Source: Arcicella sp034519515
GTDB taxonomy: Bacteria > Bacteroidota > Bacteroidia > Cytophagales > Spirosomataceae
Assembly: GCA_034519515.1 (NCBI GenBank)
Contig: JAXHOK010000055.1
Span: forward strand, 129,753 to 193,752
Length of the DNA: 64,000 nucleotides
Direction: 5' to 3'
The translations under genes were made by a program, and so were the position numbers. Shown here piece after piece: positions 8,908-17,080 of this stretch (positions are counted from its first letter, which is position 1; each line of letters starts with the position of its first letter). The notes under the pieces were generated by a model, which did not search any database, had not been told where the DNA came from, and was given only the letters and a program-made list of their open reading frames with translations.

Positions 8908-10269
8908 TTACATCCCCTTCACCAAAGTCTCCGCAATAATTTTATGAGCCATCGGGTTGGGATGATTATCATAAACGGTTGAATCTTTTTGATTAATTTT
9001 AGCCCACTGAACGTATTTAGAGTAGTTTTCACCCGTCCGTATGCCCGCCCGAAGCACCGAATCTGCATCAATAAATTTCACATTTTTGACCAATTCCAAA
9101 GGCATCGTTTCCGTAAACTTCTTTCGGTCATAATGGTTTGCCATCCGCTGTTCGTCCGAATAACCAAAACCTCCCACATTCAAAACCACCATCTGTACCT
9201 TATATTTTTTACATAATTGATAAATCTTTTCGTAAACGTAACGCTCAATTTTTTGATTATCAGATTCTGCCGTGGGTAAAATTCCCAAAGTCATTTTCCA
9301 CTTGGCAATACTTTGTTTCCACGAATCTAAAATCGCTACGGGAAAGCCTACTTTAAAGAAAAAAGACACTTTATCCGAAAACGAAGCGGGGGAAGTTTTG
9401 AAATATTTATAGTCTGGATTGTACAAAGCTGAACGAAAAAATGGCTCGTGAACGTAGAGTTCTTTTTTATCATTTTCAGTAACAAAAGGAAAGGGCATTA
9501 CACCGTGGGCAGAAGGAAAAAACATAAATCTGGCTCGATCAGCCAACCACGGCGAATACTGAACACAAAGCACTTTCGGGCGATGTTGCGGAATTTTTCT
9601 TTCTGCCAAAATCAACATTTGGGCTAATCCATAAGCATCCGTTCCACAGTTTAAAGGCTTGTATTTCAAAGACTTAACGGCTTGTGAAGAATAATTTTCT
9701 TCCGCCAAAGAATAATCCCCCCACGTGAAAGAACAACCCAAAAACATCATCAACGTATCAGAATCCGCAAATTGGGGATTTTCGGGGATTCTGAAACCTT
9801 CATCACTCAACTTTATCGGCACACTAATTTGCCCACTATCCAAAGGAAAAACACTTCTACCCGACCCATTCGGAATGCCCCGATGCCCCAAAGTATCGTC
9901 TGCCGTGAAGACATCACCCACGACTCCGATGTTCTTTTTGTAGTAAGAATACAATTTATCAACCGCTCTGAAACTGGTATAGATTTCTTTTATCAGGAAA
10001 AAAGAAAGCACAAAAATCAAGGCAAAACTCAGAGCAGGTACTATTTTTTTGAAAGTAGTGCCGTCCCAATATATTTTATAAGTGATTGATAATAAATAAA
10101 ATAAGGCAATAAAAATACCGAAGGCATCACAAATTCGTTCAATCAATATCACGTTAGGTTGAATGTGACGAAAACGAGCATGGTCAAAAAACCAATGGAC
10201 TAAATTAGGAATTTGATATAAACCCAGAATGATAATGAGTATTGTAAACGTCAATTTTAGGTTTTTCAT
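8908..10269 (-). CDS. Membrane-anchored SGNH/GDSL hydrolase-like protein
   Basis: Three hydrophobic helices occupy about residues 5-25, 45-65 and 78-97, so the rest probably lies outside the cytoplasm. The body has the SGNH block I variant FLGCSFTWGDYSL (nucleophile Ser near 175), a central block with YGLAQM, and the C-terminal block NHPNPMAHKIIAE supplying the catalytic His. Proteins of this kind act as esterases or acetyl-transfer enzymes on envelope polysaccharides; the substrate here is unknown. It is 453 residues, long for the family because of the membrane part. It converges with the NTF2-like gene; the gap at 8835-8907 holds degenerate TTCGATATTCG-type repeat sequence and a GCGACGGTCGC palindrome. 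Confidence 0.72.
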   Translation of the reverse strand: MKNLKLTFTILIIILGLYQIPNLVHWFFDHARFRHIQPNVILIERICDAFGIFIALFYLLSITYKIYWDGTTFKKIVPALSFALIFVLSFFLIKEIYTSFRAVDKLYSYYKKNIGVVGDVFTADDTLGHRGIPNGSGRSVFPLDSGQISVPIKLSDEGFRIPENPQFADSDTLMMFLGCSFTWGDYSLAEENYSSQAVKSLKYKPLNCGTDAYGLAQMLILAERKIPQHRPKVLCVQYSPWLADRARFMFFPSAHGVMPFPFVTENDKKELYVHEPFFRSALYNPDYKYFKTSPASFSDKVSFFFKVGFPVAILDSWKQSIAKWKMTLGILPTAESDNQKIERYVYEKIYQLCKKYKVQMVVLNVGGFGYSDEQRMANHYDRKKFTETMPLELVKNVKFIDADSVLRAGIRTGENYSKYVQWAKINQKDSTVYDNHPNPMAHKIIAETLVKGM

Positions 10270-10457
10270 GGATAAAAACGCTTTTATAATTTTCTTTCAA
10301 AAGATTCTGAAACTTTACCACCGTATTTCAAAATTTTCTTATAATTTTGGATGGGATTACCGCCAACAAATTTAGAAAAACAATACCCAAATCCCAATTC
10401 CGCCGTTTCAAATTTGCTATTTATCATTTCCCCTAAAAAATCCTTACCTGAACAATT

Positions 10458-11744
10458 ATGGCTTTTTACGACAACAGTTTAGACATTCCTTCCGAAGGCA
10501 ACAAAGATGTAATCATCAAAGTTATTGGTGTTGGTGGCGGTGGCAGCAATGCCGTCGAACACATGTATGAAATGGGTATTCAAGATGTAGATTTCATCGT
10601 CTCGAATACTGATTTACAAGCACTTAACGATAATAAAGTTCCCAACAAACTTCAATTAGGTGCCATCCTCACCGAAGGTTTGGGGGCAGGCACAGAACCC
10701 GAACAGGGTCGTTTGGCGGCTTTGGAAAGCGAAGCCCAAATTAGGTTGTTACTCACCGCCGATACTAAAATGGTGTTCATCACCGCTGGTATGGGTGGCG
10801 GAACGGGTACGGGGGCAGCTCCCGAAATTGCCCGAATCGCCAAAGATTTAGATATTCTCACGGTTGCCATCGTTACGGCTCCTTATTCGTGGGAAGGCAC
10901 TGAAAAAATTGATGCCGCCAACGAAGGTATCAGAATGTTGCAAGAAACTTGTGATACAGTTCTGGTAATTTTGAACGATAAACTACTCGAAATGTTTGAA
11001 GACCTCAACATTTTGGAAGCCTTTGAACACGCTGATGATGTGTTGGCAAATGCGGCGAAATCGGTGGCGGAAGTCATTACAAAATCGGGTAAAGTCAATT
11101 CAGATTTTAAGGACGTTAAGAAAGTTTTGAGCAATGCAGGGCAAGCTGTAATGAGTAAAGCAACCGCCACGGGACCAAACAGAGCCACCGATGTTATCAT
11201 CAAAGCCCTTGATTCACCTTTATTGAACAATCGTGACATCAAAGGTGCGGAGCGTATTTTGGTAACAGTTGCCACGAGTAGCCAGAAAATTATGGGCGTA
11301 AAAGAGCAAAAAGTTATTACCAGCCATATCACAGAAGCTATCGGCGGAAAACAACCCAAAGGATTTAAGTTAGGTTTTATCATTGACGAATCTCTGGGAG
11401 ATGCCATGAGTATCACCGTTTTGGCAGCTAAATTTGATAAACCAACCGCCGAGCAAGTAATTGAAATTGTGGAAGTTGAGGAAGAAATTATAGAGGAAGA
11501 AGAAGTTGTGGAAGTGAACCAACCTCTATTAAAAACAGAGACAGAGACACTACAAGTTGCCCAAGAAGTGGTGTTCACGTACAGAGAGGATGACACCGTT
11601 CGTTTACGCAAAATGATTGATAACTTCTGTCAAAAAATGCCTTCCGAAACGGATTTAGAAGCACCAGCTTTTCAACGTAATGGTATAAAGTTGATGGATG
11701 TTGCTGACATTAAAGGTGTTGATTTTCAGACACATACGTTGTAA
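10458..11744 (+). CDS. ftsZ: FtsZ-family tubulin-like GTPase (divergent, stand-alone)
   Basis: The GTP-binding half is complete: IGVGGGGSNAV near residue 23, LTEGLGAG, and the tubulin signature GGGTGTGAAP at about 113-122. The catalytic T7 loop NSDFKD (214-219) keeps the Asn and both Asp, so polymer-stimulated hydrolysis should work. The C-terminal linker is short and acidic (EEEIIEEEE) and the tail ends EAPAFQRNGIKLMDV, as in Bacteroidota FtsZ. The segment APYSWEGTEKIDAANEG differs from the usual FxFEGKxRxxQAEEG. At 428 residues it is shorter than typical Bacteroidota FtsZ. The gene is alone, with neither ftsA nor ftsQ upstream, so it may be a second paralogue and not the division FtsZ of the dcw cluster. 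Its terminator is at 11831. Confidence 0.85.
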   Translation: MAFYDNSLDIPSEGNKDVIIKVIGVGGGGSNAVEHMYEMGIQDVDFIVSNTDLQALNDNKVPNKLQLGAILTEGLGAGTEPEQGRLAALESEAQIRLLLTADTKMVFITAGMGGGTGTGAAPEIARIAKDLDILTVAIVTAPYSWEGTEKIDAANEGIRMLQETCDTVLVILNDKLLEMFEDLNILEAFEHADDVLANAAKSVAEVITKSGKVNSDFKDVKKVLSNAGQAVMSKATATGPNRATDVIIKALDSPLLNNRDIKGAERILVTVATSSQKIMGVKEQKVITSHITEAIGGKQPKGFKLGFIIDESLGDAMSITVLAAKFDKPTAEQVIEIVEVEEEIIEEEEVVEVNQPLLKTETETLQVAQEVVFTYREDDTVRLRKMIDNFCQKMPSETDLEAPAFQRNGIKLMDVADIKGVDFQTHTL

Positions 11745-11830
11745 TTAGGTGTCAGAGACTGGGTGTTAGGGGTTAGTGAAATCATCCCGATATATTCGTT
11801 CAGATTGCCTTACCAATATTACAATCATAA

Positions 11831-11866
11831 AAAATCCCGCAAGATTTCATCTATTTTGCGGGATTT
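11831..11866 (+). terminator. Intrinsic terminator of the ftsZ-like gene
   Basis: AAAATCCCGCAA pairs with TTGCGGGATTTT around a 12-base loop, followed by TGTTTTA. The miniature element at 11874 is inserted just after the stem, truncating the T-tract. Confidence 0.8.
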
Positions 11867-11873
11867 TGTTTTA

Positions 11874-12031
11874 GGGAGCATACAAATTTAAACATACCCA
11901 CTTCTGGTATGAACTTCCCGAAAGTAAAAATAACTTTCGAGAAGTAAATCTCTCGGTAACTTCCCGAAAGTTATTTCTACTTTCGGGAAGTTTAATGGAA
12001 GTCATGGGTACTTTATTAATTAGAAACTCCC
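11874..12031. mobile_element. Miniature inverted-repeat element, GGGAGCAT family, copy A
   Basis: The 158-bp element starts GGGAGCATACAAATTTAAAC; its right end is diverged (AAACTCCC). It is flanked by TTA direct repeats (11871-11873, 12032-12034). The core contains two adjacent perfect hairpins of the type ACTTCCCGAAAGT / ACTTTCGGGAAGT. It is about 90 percent identical by eye to copy B at 28682. It ends 14 bases before the start codon of the next gene and therefore supplies its 5' leader. Confidence 0.88.
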
Positions 12032-12045
12032 TTAATCCTAATTTT

Positions 12046-12540
12046 ATGAAATTTCTTCTTATTTTTCTTCTTACTTTTTTTTCAATTACCTCTATCTCAG
12101 CCCAAGAGGAAATCAACAAATTGACCATTGAACGAGAGAATCTTTATCGAAAATATAAAGAATCGGAAAGCCTTTCAACGGGGCTTTTTGGGAATCGTTC
12201 AAAAGATGATTTAAAAACTACAATTGATGTTTTGAACGAAATTATCAAAAAAGATAATGAGATTTTGGACGAATTGAAGCATATTCAGACCGATTCAAAG
12301 ATAGAGTTTACCAATAAATACAATGATTTGATTCAGCAAAATAATGATTTGAGCCAAAAAAATCGGGAGCTTATCGAACTCTCGGAAAGGCACAAAGGCT
12401 ATTCCAAAGAAAACCATGAAATATTGCAAGCCACGGAGGATAAACAGATTTTATTTATGTCGCTTTTGGTGATATTTACTATTTTGTCGGTGGTTTACAT
12501 CGTAAAATATTTTGTTTTGAAAAGCGAAATGAAGAAATAA
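12046..12540 (+). CDS. Exported coiled-coil protein with C-terminal membrane helix
   Basis: I do not recognise a named family. The start is placed at the ATG of MKFLLIFLLTFFSITSISAQ, a textbook signal peptide, and not at an upstream in-frame ATG that lies inside the miniature element. Residues about 22-130 are strongly helical and charged, with heptad-like spacing (NNDLSQKNRELIELSERH), and a single membrane helix (about 137-160, SLLVIFTILSVVYIVKYFV) precedes a short Lys-rich tail. The protein is thus probably periplasmic with a C-terminal inner-membrane anchor. Its transcription start must lie within or beyond the inserted element. It ends one base before a perfect palindrome shared with recQ. 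Confidence 0.6.
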   Translation: MKFLLIFLLTFFSITSISAQEEINKLTIERENLYRKYKESESLSTGLFGNRSKDDLKTTIDVLNEIIKKDNEILDELKHIQTDSKIEFTNKYNDLIQQNNDLSQKNRELIELSERHKGYSKENHEILQATEDKQILFMSLLVIFTILSVVYIVKYFVLKSEMKK

Positions 12541-12601
12541 ACGTACCACGGCAATCTTTGCCGTGTAATCTGAATACACGGCAAAGATTGCCGTGGTACG
12601 T
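12541..12601. repeat. Perfect 25-base-arm palindrome, GTACCACGG family
   Basis: The arms are perfect 25-base inverted repeats carrying CGTACCACGGCAATC at 12541-12565 and 12577-12601, with an 11-base loop. The unit exactly fills the gap between two convergent genes (stops at 12540 and 12602) and probably serves as a bidirectional terminator. It is the best-preserved member of a dispersed family. Confidence 0.85.
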
Positions 12602-14794
12602 TTATCCCTCCTTATCAAAAATTACCAAAGCAAATCTAATTTTGTCATAACTATATTTCATATCCATCGCTTCAAAAAGGGCTTTCATGCCATCACCTTT
12701 TTTTACACCCATCACCTTCGCTGCTCCCATGATTTCTCGGTATTCGGTTTGGTTGATAAATGCCCACGGGTTTATCGGTTTCCCTTCTTCGTACAATCTT
12801 CCCAAATGCGAAATAATAGTACCAGCATTTAATCCTCTGGCTTCGGCAATTTCTTCTATGGTGTTGCCCTCCTGATACAATTTGAAGGTGAATTCGTAGG
12901 TACTCATGCCCGCTGGAGGGTTTTCTACGTTTGATGTAACCTTTGAATTTGTACTTGACGAAGGACGATTTACGCCCGGAACGGTTTTCAAAAATGAAGC
13001 TATTTCACGAATAAAAATTTCACCGTATTGCTGATATTTTGCTTCACCCACACCCGAAACGTTGAGCATATCCGCCTGTGTGAGCGGTTTCTTCTGGGAC
13101 ATATCCGATAATGTGGCATCCGAAAAAATTACGAACGGAGGCATATTTTTTTCATCTGCCAAACGCTTCCGCAGTTCACGGAGTTTCTCAAAAAGAGCGT
13201 CTCTGACGACTTCTTTCTTGGTTTTTTCCTTCGGAACGTCCGCCTCACGGATGGCTTGGCGTTCTTCAAAGGCTTTGTATCTAACCAATTGCACTTTTCT
13301 GCCTTCCTTCAAAATCGCCCACGAAGCATTGTTCAATTTATAAGCGTGTCCTTCGTCATAGGCAATATCCATCACGCCCGAATTGAGCATTTGTTGGAGA
13401 TAATCCGCCCACTCATCGGCTTTTAATTCCTTGCCAACACCAAAGGTTTTGAGTTCGTGGTAACGTTGGTCGATGAGTCGTTTATTGTTTGAACCTCGCA
13501 AAATATCTACCAACATTCCCATCGCTACTTTCTCACCCGTGCGAGCCACGCCCGAAAGAGCTTTCTGGGCTAATAATGTAGCATCAAACCGCACAGGAGG
13601 ATTTTTACAGACATCACAATTACCGCAATCTTGGGTAACTTCTTCGTTAAAATAACTCAACAATATTCTTCTGCGGCAAATTTCGGCTTCCGAATACTGC
13701 TTCATTCTGTCCAATTTTGCATTCTGAACCTCCTTCATTTCGGCAGGTAATTCCGACCCCGCAATCATGTCTTTTCTAACCATCAAATCTTGATAAGAAT
13801 AGAACAAGAGCGTATCAGCTTTTACGCCATCACGCCCAGCCCGACCAATTTCTTGATAAAAACTTTCCACATTCGAGGGCATCGAATAATGAATTACCCA
13901 ACGCACATTCGACTTGTCAATCCCCATCCCGAAGGCAATCGTTGCCACAATCACTTGCACATCATCCCGCAGAAAGGCATCTTGAACTTTCGCCCGTTCG
14001 TCAGCAGGGAGTTTAGCGTGATAAAACTTGGCTTTAATACCCGCTTTTTGCAAAGCCTCGGCAACGGTTTCAGTATTTTTACGACTCAAACAGTAAATAA
14101 TTCCTGCTTGTCGGGGGCGTTCGGCAATGAAATTTTGAATGATTTTGATTCGATTTCTACCTGGCAAAACCGATAACGAAAGGTTGGGTCTATCAAAAGA
14201 AGAAATGTAAGTTTTGGCTTCGGGAATGCCCAATTGTGTCAGAATATCCTTGCGAGTAACACGGTCGGCAGTGGCAGTTAAAGCCACCATCGGCACGTTT
14301 GGAAAGGCTCGTTTCAGCACGTGCAGATTGGCATATTCAGGTCTAAAATCATGTCCCCAAGTAGAAACACAATGCGATTCGTCAATGGCGAATAAGCTGA
14401 TATTCAAAGACTTAATCCAATCTAAATATCCTTGGGTAAATAATTTTTCGGGAGAAATATACAGTAATTTTAACGAACCATCATTAACCCGTCTTTCAAT
14501 GGCAGATTGTTGCTGACCCGTGAGCGAAGAGTTGAGATATTCGGCAGAAATTCCGTTGGCTTTGAGGGCTTGCACTTGGTCGTGCATGAGGGCAATCAAG
14601 GGCGAAATCACCAGTGTAAGTCCCTGCATCATGAGGGCAGGAACTTGAAAACAGACCGATTTTCCACCGCCCGTGGGCATCAACACCATCGCATCTTGTC
14701 CGTAAAGAATCCAGTCAATAATATCGGCTTGGAGGGGTCTAAATTTATCGTAACCGTAATATTGTTTGAGGACTTGTTCTTTGGTGAGCGGCAT
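12602..14794 (-). CDS. recQ: ATP-dependent DNA helicase RecQ
   Basis: RecQ unwinds DNA 3' to 5' in recombination and fork repair. The superfamily 2 helicase core spans residues about 15-350: Walker A MPTGGGKS (about 39-46), the DESH Walker B (about 138-141), the aromatic-rich loop HCVSTWGHDFRPEY and motif VI QEIGRAGRDG. A zinc-binding domain follows with Cys residues in CRRRILLSYF and CGNCDVC, then the RQC winged helix, an HRDC domain (about 540-620), and a C-terminal helix-turn-helix extension with YQEGNTIEEIAEARGLNAGT, common in the long Bacteroidota RecQ type. All catalytic motifs are intact. A putative TATCTTTG box lies about 25 bases upstream. Confidence 0.95.
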   Translation of the reverse strand: MPLTKEQVLKQYYGYDKFRPLQADIIDWILYGQDAMVLMPTGGGKSVCFQVPALMMQGLTLVISPLIALMHDQVQALKANGISAEYLNSSLTGQQQSAIERRVNDGSLKLLYISPEKLFTQGYLDWIKSLNISLFAIDESHCVSTWGHDFRPEYANLHVLKRAFPNVPMVALTATADRVTRKDILTQLGIPEAKTYISSFDRPNLSLSVLPGRNRIKIIQNFIAERPRQAGIIYCLSRKNTETVAEALQKAGIKAKFYHAKLPADERAKVQDAFLRDDVQVIVATIAFGMGIDKSNVRWVIHYSMPSNVESFYQEIGRAGRDGVKADTLLFYSYQDLMVRKDMIAGSELPAEMKEVQNAKLDRMKQYSEAEICRRRILLSYFNEEVTQDCGNCDVCKNPPVRFDATLLAQKALSGVARTGEKVAMGMLVDILRGSNNKRLIDQRYHELKTFGVGKELKADEWADYLQQMLNSGVMDIAYDEGHAYKLNNASWAILKEGRKVQLVRYKAFEERQAIREADVPKEKTKKEVVRDALFEKLRELRKRLADEKNMPPFVIFSDATLSDMSQKKPLTQADMLNVSGVGEAKYQQYGEIFIREIASFLKTVPGVNRPSSSTNSKVTSNVENPPAGMSTYEFTFKLYQEGNTIEEIAEARGLNAGTIISHLGRLYEEGKPINPWAFINQTEYREIMGAAKVMGVKKGDGMKALFEAMDMKYSYDKIRFALVIFDKEG

Positions 14795-14817
14795 TTTATT
14801 TTGTGATTATTGAAGAA

Positions 14818-14852
14818 CAAAGATAAGTAAATTTGATTATTTCGGTAACAAA
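14818..14852 (-). promoter_or_regulatory. Putative recQ promoter
   Basis: On the minus strand TTTG (14849-14852) is followed after 23 bases by TATCTTTG (14818-14825), matching the Bacteroidota TTTG / TAnnTTTG arrangement at slightly long spacing. The -7 box is 24 bases before the recQ ATG. Confidence 0.45.
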
Positions 14853-14917
14853 ATAAAACCATCCATAGATCAAAAGACATTGACTTGCGGATGGTTCAAA
14901 AAGAAGATTTAAAAGAT

Positions 14918-15751
14918 TTATTTATTTTCAGCCCTTATTTTTTCTACAAATTCAACGCCTACAGAAGCCAAATTAGCAATTTTTTCTACTGAAAAGTCTG
15001 TACCATTCAGCAAACTGATAACAAATTGACGGTTTTTATTTTCCAAGGTGCTTTCAACACCTTTTTCGATACCTTTTAAAAATAAAACGTCCTCTTCAAT
15101 TTTGATATATTGTGATATTGAGTCCATAATTTCTTAAATATTTAACTCTAATTTACGAAGTCTTCCCAACACTAACAACTGTTGGAAAACTTTTTGTTTC
15201 TAAAGGGTTTGAGGTTCCGATTGCTCTATTCTTTTTACTACTTCATAAACAACTTTGGCGGCGGTATCGTTTCCGTAATCTCCTAAAATGGCTAAAATCA
15301 TTTCTTCGGCTACGGTAGATTGTAAGAATAACTGGGAATCTAATTCCTTGAAGTTAATCAAACGATAATGAAATTTCATATTTGACTCATCAATTTTAGC
15401 CCTCATTATCAGCTTTTCATTGCCCAAAAATATTACATACTGCTCTACCTGTAAGCTGTATTTTCTGACCAATAGATTCCAGTAATCAATCATGCGATGC
15501 ACCATGTCTGAGTCATTGGCTACTTGATATTCAATATGAAGAATAAATTTTTCGCCTTTATCAGTAGTAATAATTTTCAAGAAATCTGCTTCTCGTTCCT
15601 TTGTTCTTTGGAGTTTCAAAACAATCTCTTCAGATTCTGTTATGTTAATTTTCAAGATTTTATGAATGAAACTATCAATAGTGGCATCAACATTTTCTTT
15701 GAAAATCTTATCATATAGATTTCCTTATTCGTTGACCTTCTTCTTGTTCAT
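14918..15751 (-). pseudogene. Rpn-type PD-(D/E)XK nuclease gene with three in-frame stops
   Basis: One continuous frame of 278 codons, starting at the ATG at 15751, encodes a Rpn/YhgA-like recombination-promoting nuclease (PDDEXK transposase-like family). It has the N-terminal NLYDKIFKENVDATIDSF, the ERKxDF-like block TKEREADFLK, FILHIEYQ with the active-site Glu, and the C-terminal LKGIEKGVES. Three in-frame stops interrupt it: TAA at codon 9 (15725-15727), TAG at codon 184 (15200-15202) and TAA at codon 206 (15134-15136). No frameshift occurs, and the translation between stops remains family-like, for example FQQLLVLGRLRKLELN. Two of the pieces are long enough to be mistaken for separate genes (14918-15127 and 15200-15655). 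It is presumably inactive unless the stops are read through. Family members act in DNA cleavage and recombination. Confidence 0.8.
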
Positions 15752-15784
15752 TAGTGGTTTTATTTATTAGCGTAAATTTGAACG

Positions 15785-16309
15785 TCATTTCAACATTCCA
15801 TCCAAAGAAGCCTTAATTGCCTCCGTTTCGCTGGGACGAGGGGCATTATCATTCACCACATTACCTAATGAATCAATCAACATATATCTTGGAATGGAAT
15901 TAACCGCAAATTGGGCAGGAATGGAAGAAGCTGAGACATTAGGCAACACAAAGCTATGCCCCGCTGGCAAAGCAAATTTAGTATTAGCACCCATCCAATC
16001 ATCCGAATCTTCATCCAGAGAAATATACACAAAGTTGACATCTTTGCCTTTATAAGCCTCTCTAAGTTCCTGAGCAGCAGGCATTTCACCCCGACAAGGA
16101 CCGCACCAACTCGCCCAAAAATCCACATAAGTTACTTTGTGTTTGGAAGTAATATCCTTAAACTCAAAGACTTTCTTATCAACATCATAAAGCGATGTTG
16201 CTGTTAAATTAGTGTTTTCAACGGTTGAACTTTCGGCTTGTTTTTTGGACGAACAGGCGGTGAAAAGTAGTGTGGAGGTTAGGGTAAGTAAAATGAGGGA
16301 TTTTTTCAT
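15785..16309 (-). CDS. TlpA-like thioredoxin-fold lipoprotein (short form)
   Basis: The N-terminus is a lipoprotein signal with lipobox LFTAC (Cys 19). After a 20-residue linker comes a TlpA/ResA-type thioredoxin fold with active site WCGPC (Cys 69 and 72) in YVDFWASWCGPC, and the cis-Pro loop NSIPRYMLID. It is likely a periplasm-facing membrane-tethered thiol-disulfide oxidoreductase. The last 135 residues closely match the C-terminal domain of the 473-residue protein at 17081, including the lead-in ATSLYDV, so the two are paralogues; this one lacks the large N-terminal domain. The partner needing reduction is unknown. Confidence 0.88.
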   Translation of the reverse strand: MKKSLILLTLTSTLLFTACSSKKQAESSTVENTNLTATSLYDVDKKVFEFKDITSKHKVTYVDFWASWCGPCRGEMPAAQELREAYKGKDVNFVYISLDEDSDDWMGANTKFALPAGHSFVLPNVSASSIPAQFAVNSIPRYMLIDSLGNVVNDNAPRPSETEAIKASLDGMLK

Positions 16310-16427
16310 TGTTTTTGATTTGGAGTAAATGAAATTTATGGTTTAAAATTACGGTAAAATCTCCCAATAACATCAAACCAACTATTTGGATTAAATTTTG
16401 TTGTATATTTGGAAAATTTTTAAGACC

Positions 16428-16610
16428 ATGTACATCATCACAAATCCAGATAAATCTGATGCTCAACCTAAAAGAATAGGAGCAAAAGCGGAGTCTTTTA
16501 TCAAAAAAATGATAGAAGATAAAAGGATTATCCGCACCTATATTGAAGAAGGAAAAGATTTATCAGAACTAACCCAAAAAAGAGGAATTCGTTTTGCAAA
16601 ACCCCTATAA
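16428..16610 (+). CDS. Small protein upstream of a DUF6169 gene
   Basis: This is a 60-residue basic and acidic helical protein (MYIITNPDKSDAQPKRIG, then FIKKMIEDKRIIRTYIEEGK). I do not recognise a family. I start it at the ATG at 16428 and not the earlier ATG at 16398, which adds an unlikely hydrophobic leader. Its 3' end overlaps the downstream gene by 17 bases in another frame, an arrangement typical of translationally coupled small pairs, including antitoxin-toxin pairs. Coupling is seen; function is unknown. Confidence 0.55.
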   Translation: MYIITNPDKSDAQPKRIGAKAESFIKKMIEDKRIIRTYIEEGKDLSELTQKRGIRFAKPL

Positions 16611-17064
16611 CCTCCGTGAAGAAGATGGTGATTTTGTTTTTATAACCGATTTAGGGTTAGAATACAGAATCATTTTTCAAAAATATAACGCCTTTGATGA
16701 TTTGGGGTATTATTCCTACGAATTTAGTTTTTATCCAGTTGGTAAACCTGAAACTGCTTACGATGCACGTGTAAAGCCAACAATTGTTAATTCACTTCAA
16801 ACATTCTTCAATCAAAATCCCGACAGTATTCTCATTTACATTTGCGACAGTATGGACAGTCGTGCCAGAGAGCGTAGTATGTTGTTCAATCGTTGGTTTC
16901 GTGATGCTTCATCTTCGGGGGAAATAATTAAATTGAACCGTAAAATCTATGATACTCAAAACGATTTGGTATACTACTTTGCCATTGTATTTAATCAAAA
17001 TTATATCCCAATTTCAATTTTGGAAGCGTTTTTAGAGACTGAAATCGAGAATTATGATAAGTGA
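16594..17064 (+). CDS. DUF6169-like protein
   Basis: The 156-residue protein opens NPYNLREEDGDFVFITDLG and continues EYRIIF, resembling the DUF6169 family of Bacteroidota proteins. The middle has YYSYEFSFYP and the conserved core ICDSMDSRARERSMLFNRWF, followed by a Phe/Tyr-rich C-terminus. A TTG start at 16594 places the family N-terminus exactly and overlaps the stop of the small upstream gene. Function is undescribed; the coupled small partner and the charged DSRARxR motif invite comparison with two-gene stress or toxin modules, but that is inference. It converges with the long TlpA gene, leaving only 16 bases between them. Confidence 0.6.
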   Translation: MQNPYNLREEDGDFVFITDLGLEYRIIFQKYNAFDDLGYYSYEFSFYPVGKPETAYDARVKPTIVNSLQTFFNQNPDSILIYICDSMDSRARERSMLFNRWFRDASSSGEIIKLNRKIYDTQNDLVYYFAIVFNQNYIPISILEAFLETEIENYDK

Positions 17065-17080
17065 TAATTAGTGTGTAAAA

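Noticed and set aside
10883..11611. Long minus-strand open frame opposite the ftsZ-like gene
   Set aside because: It is a shadow: the plus strand has clear FtsZ motifs and the minus product is Ser/Thr-rich without family features.
11871..12128. Minus-strand open frame in and beyond the GGGAGCAT element, with a sibling at 28655-28870
   Set aside because: Both contain the same peptide because they translate the same miniature element; the hairpins, not a protein, explain the conservation.
13790..14176. Plus-strand open frame opposite recQ
   Set aside because: No family features; recQ on the other strand is complete.
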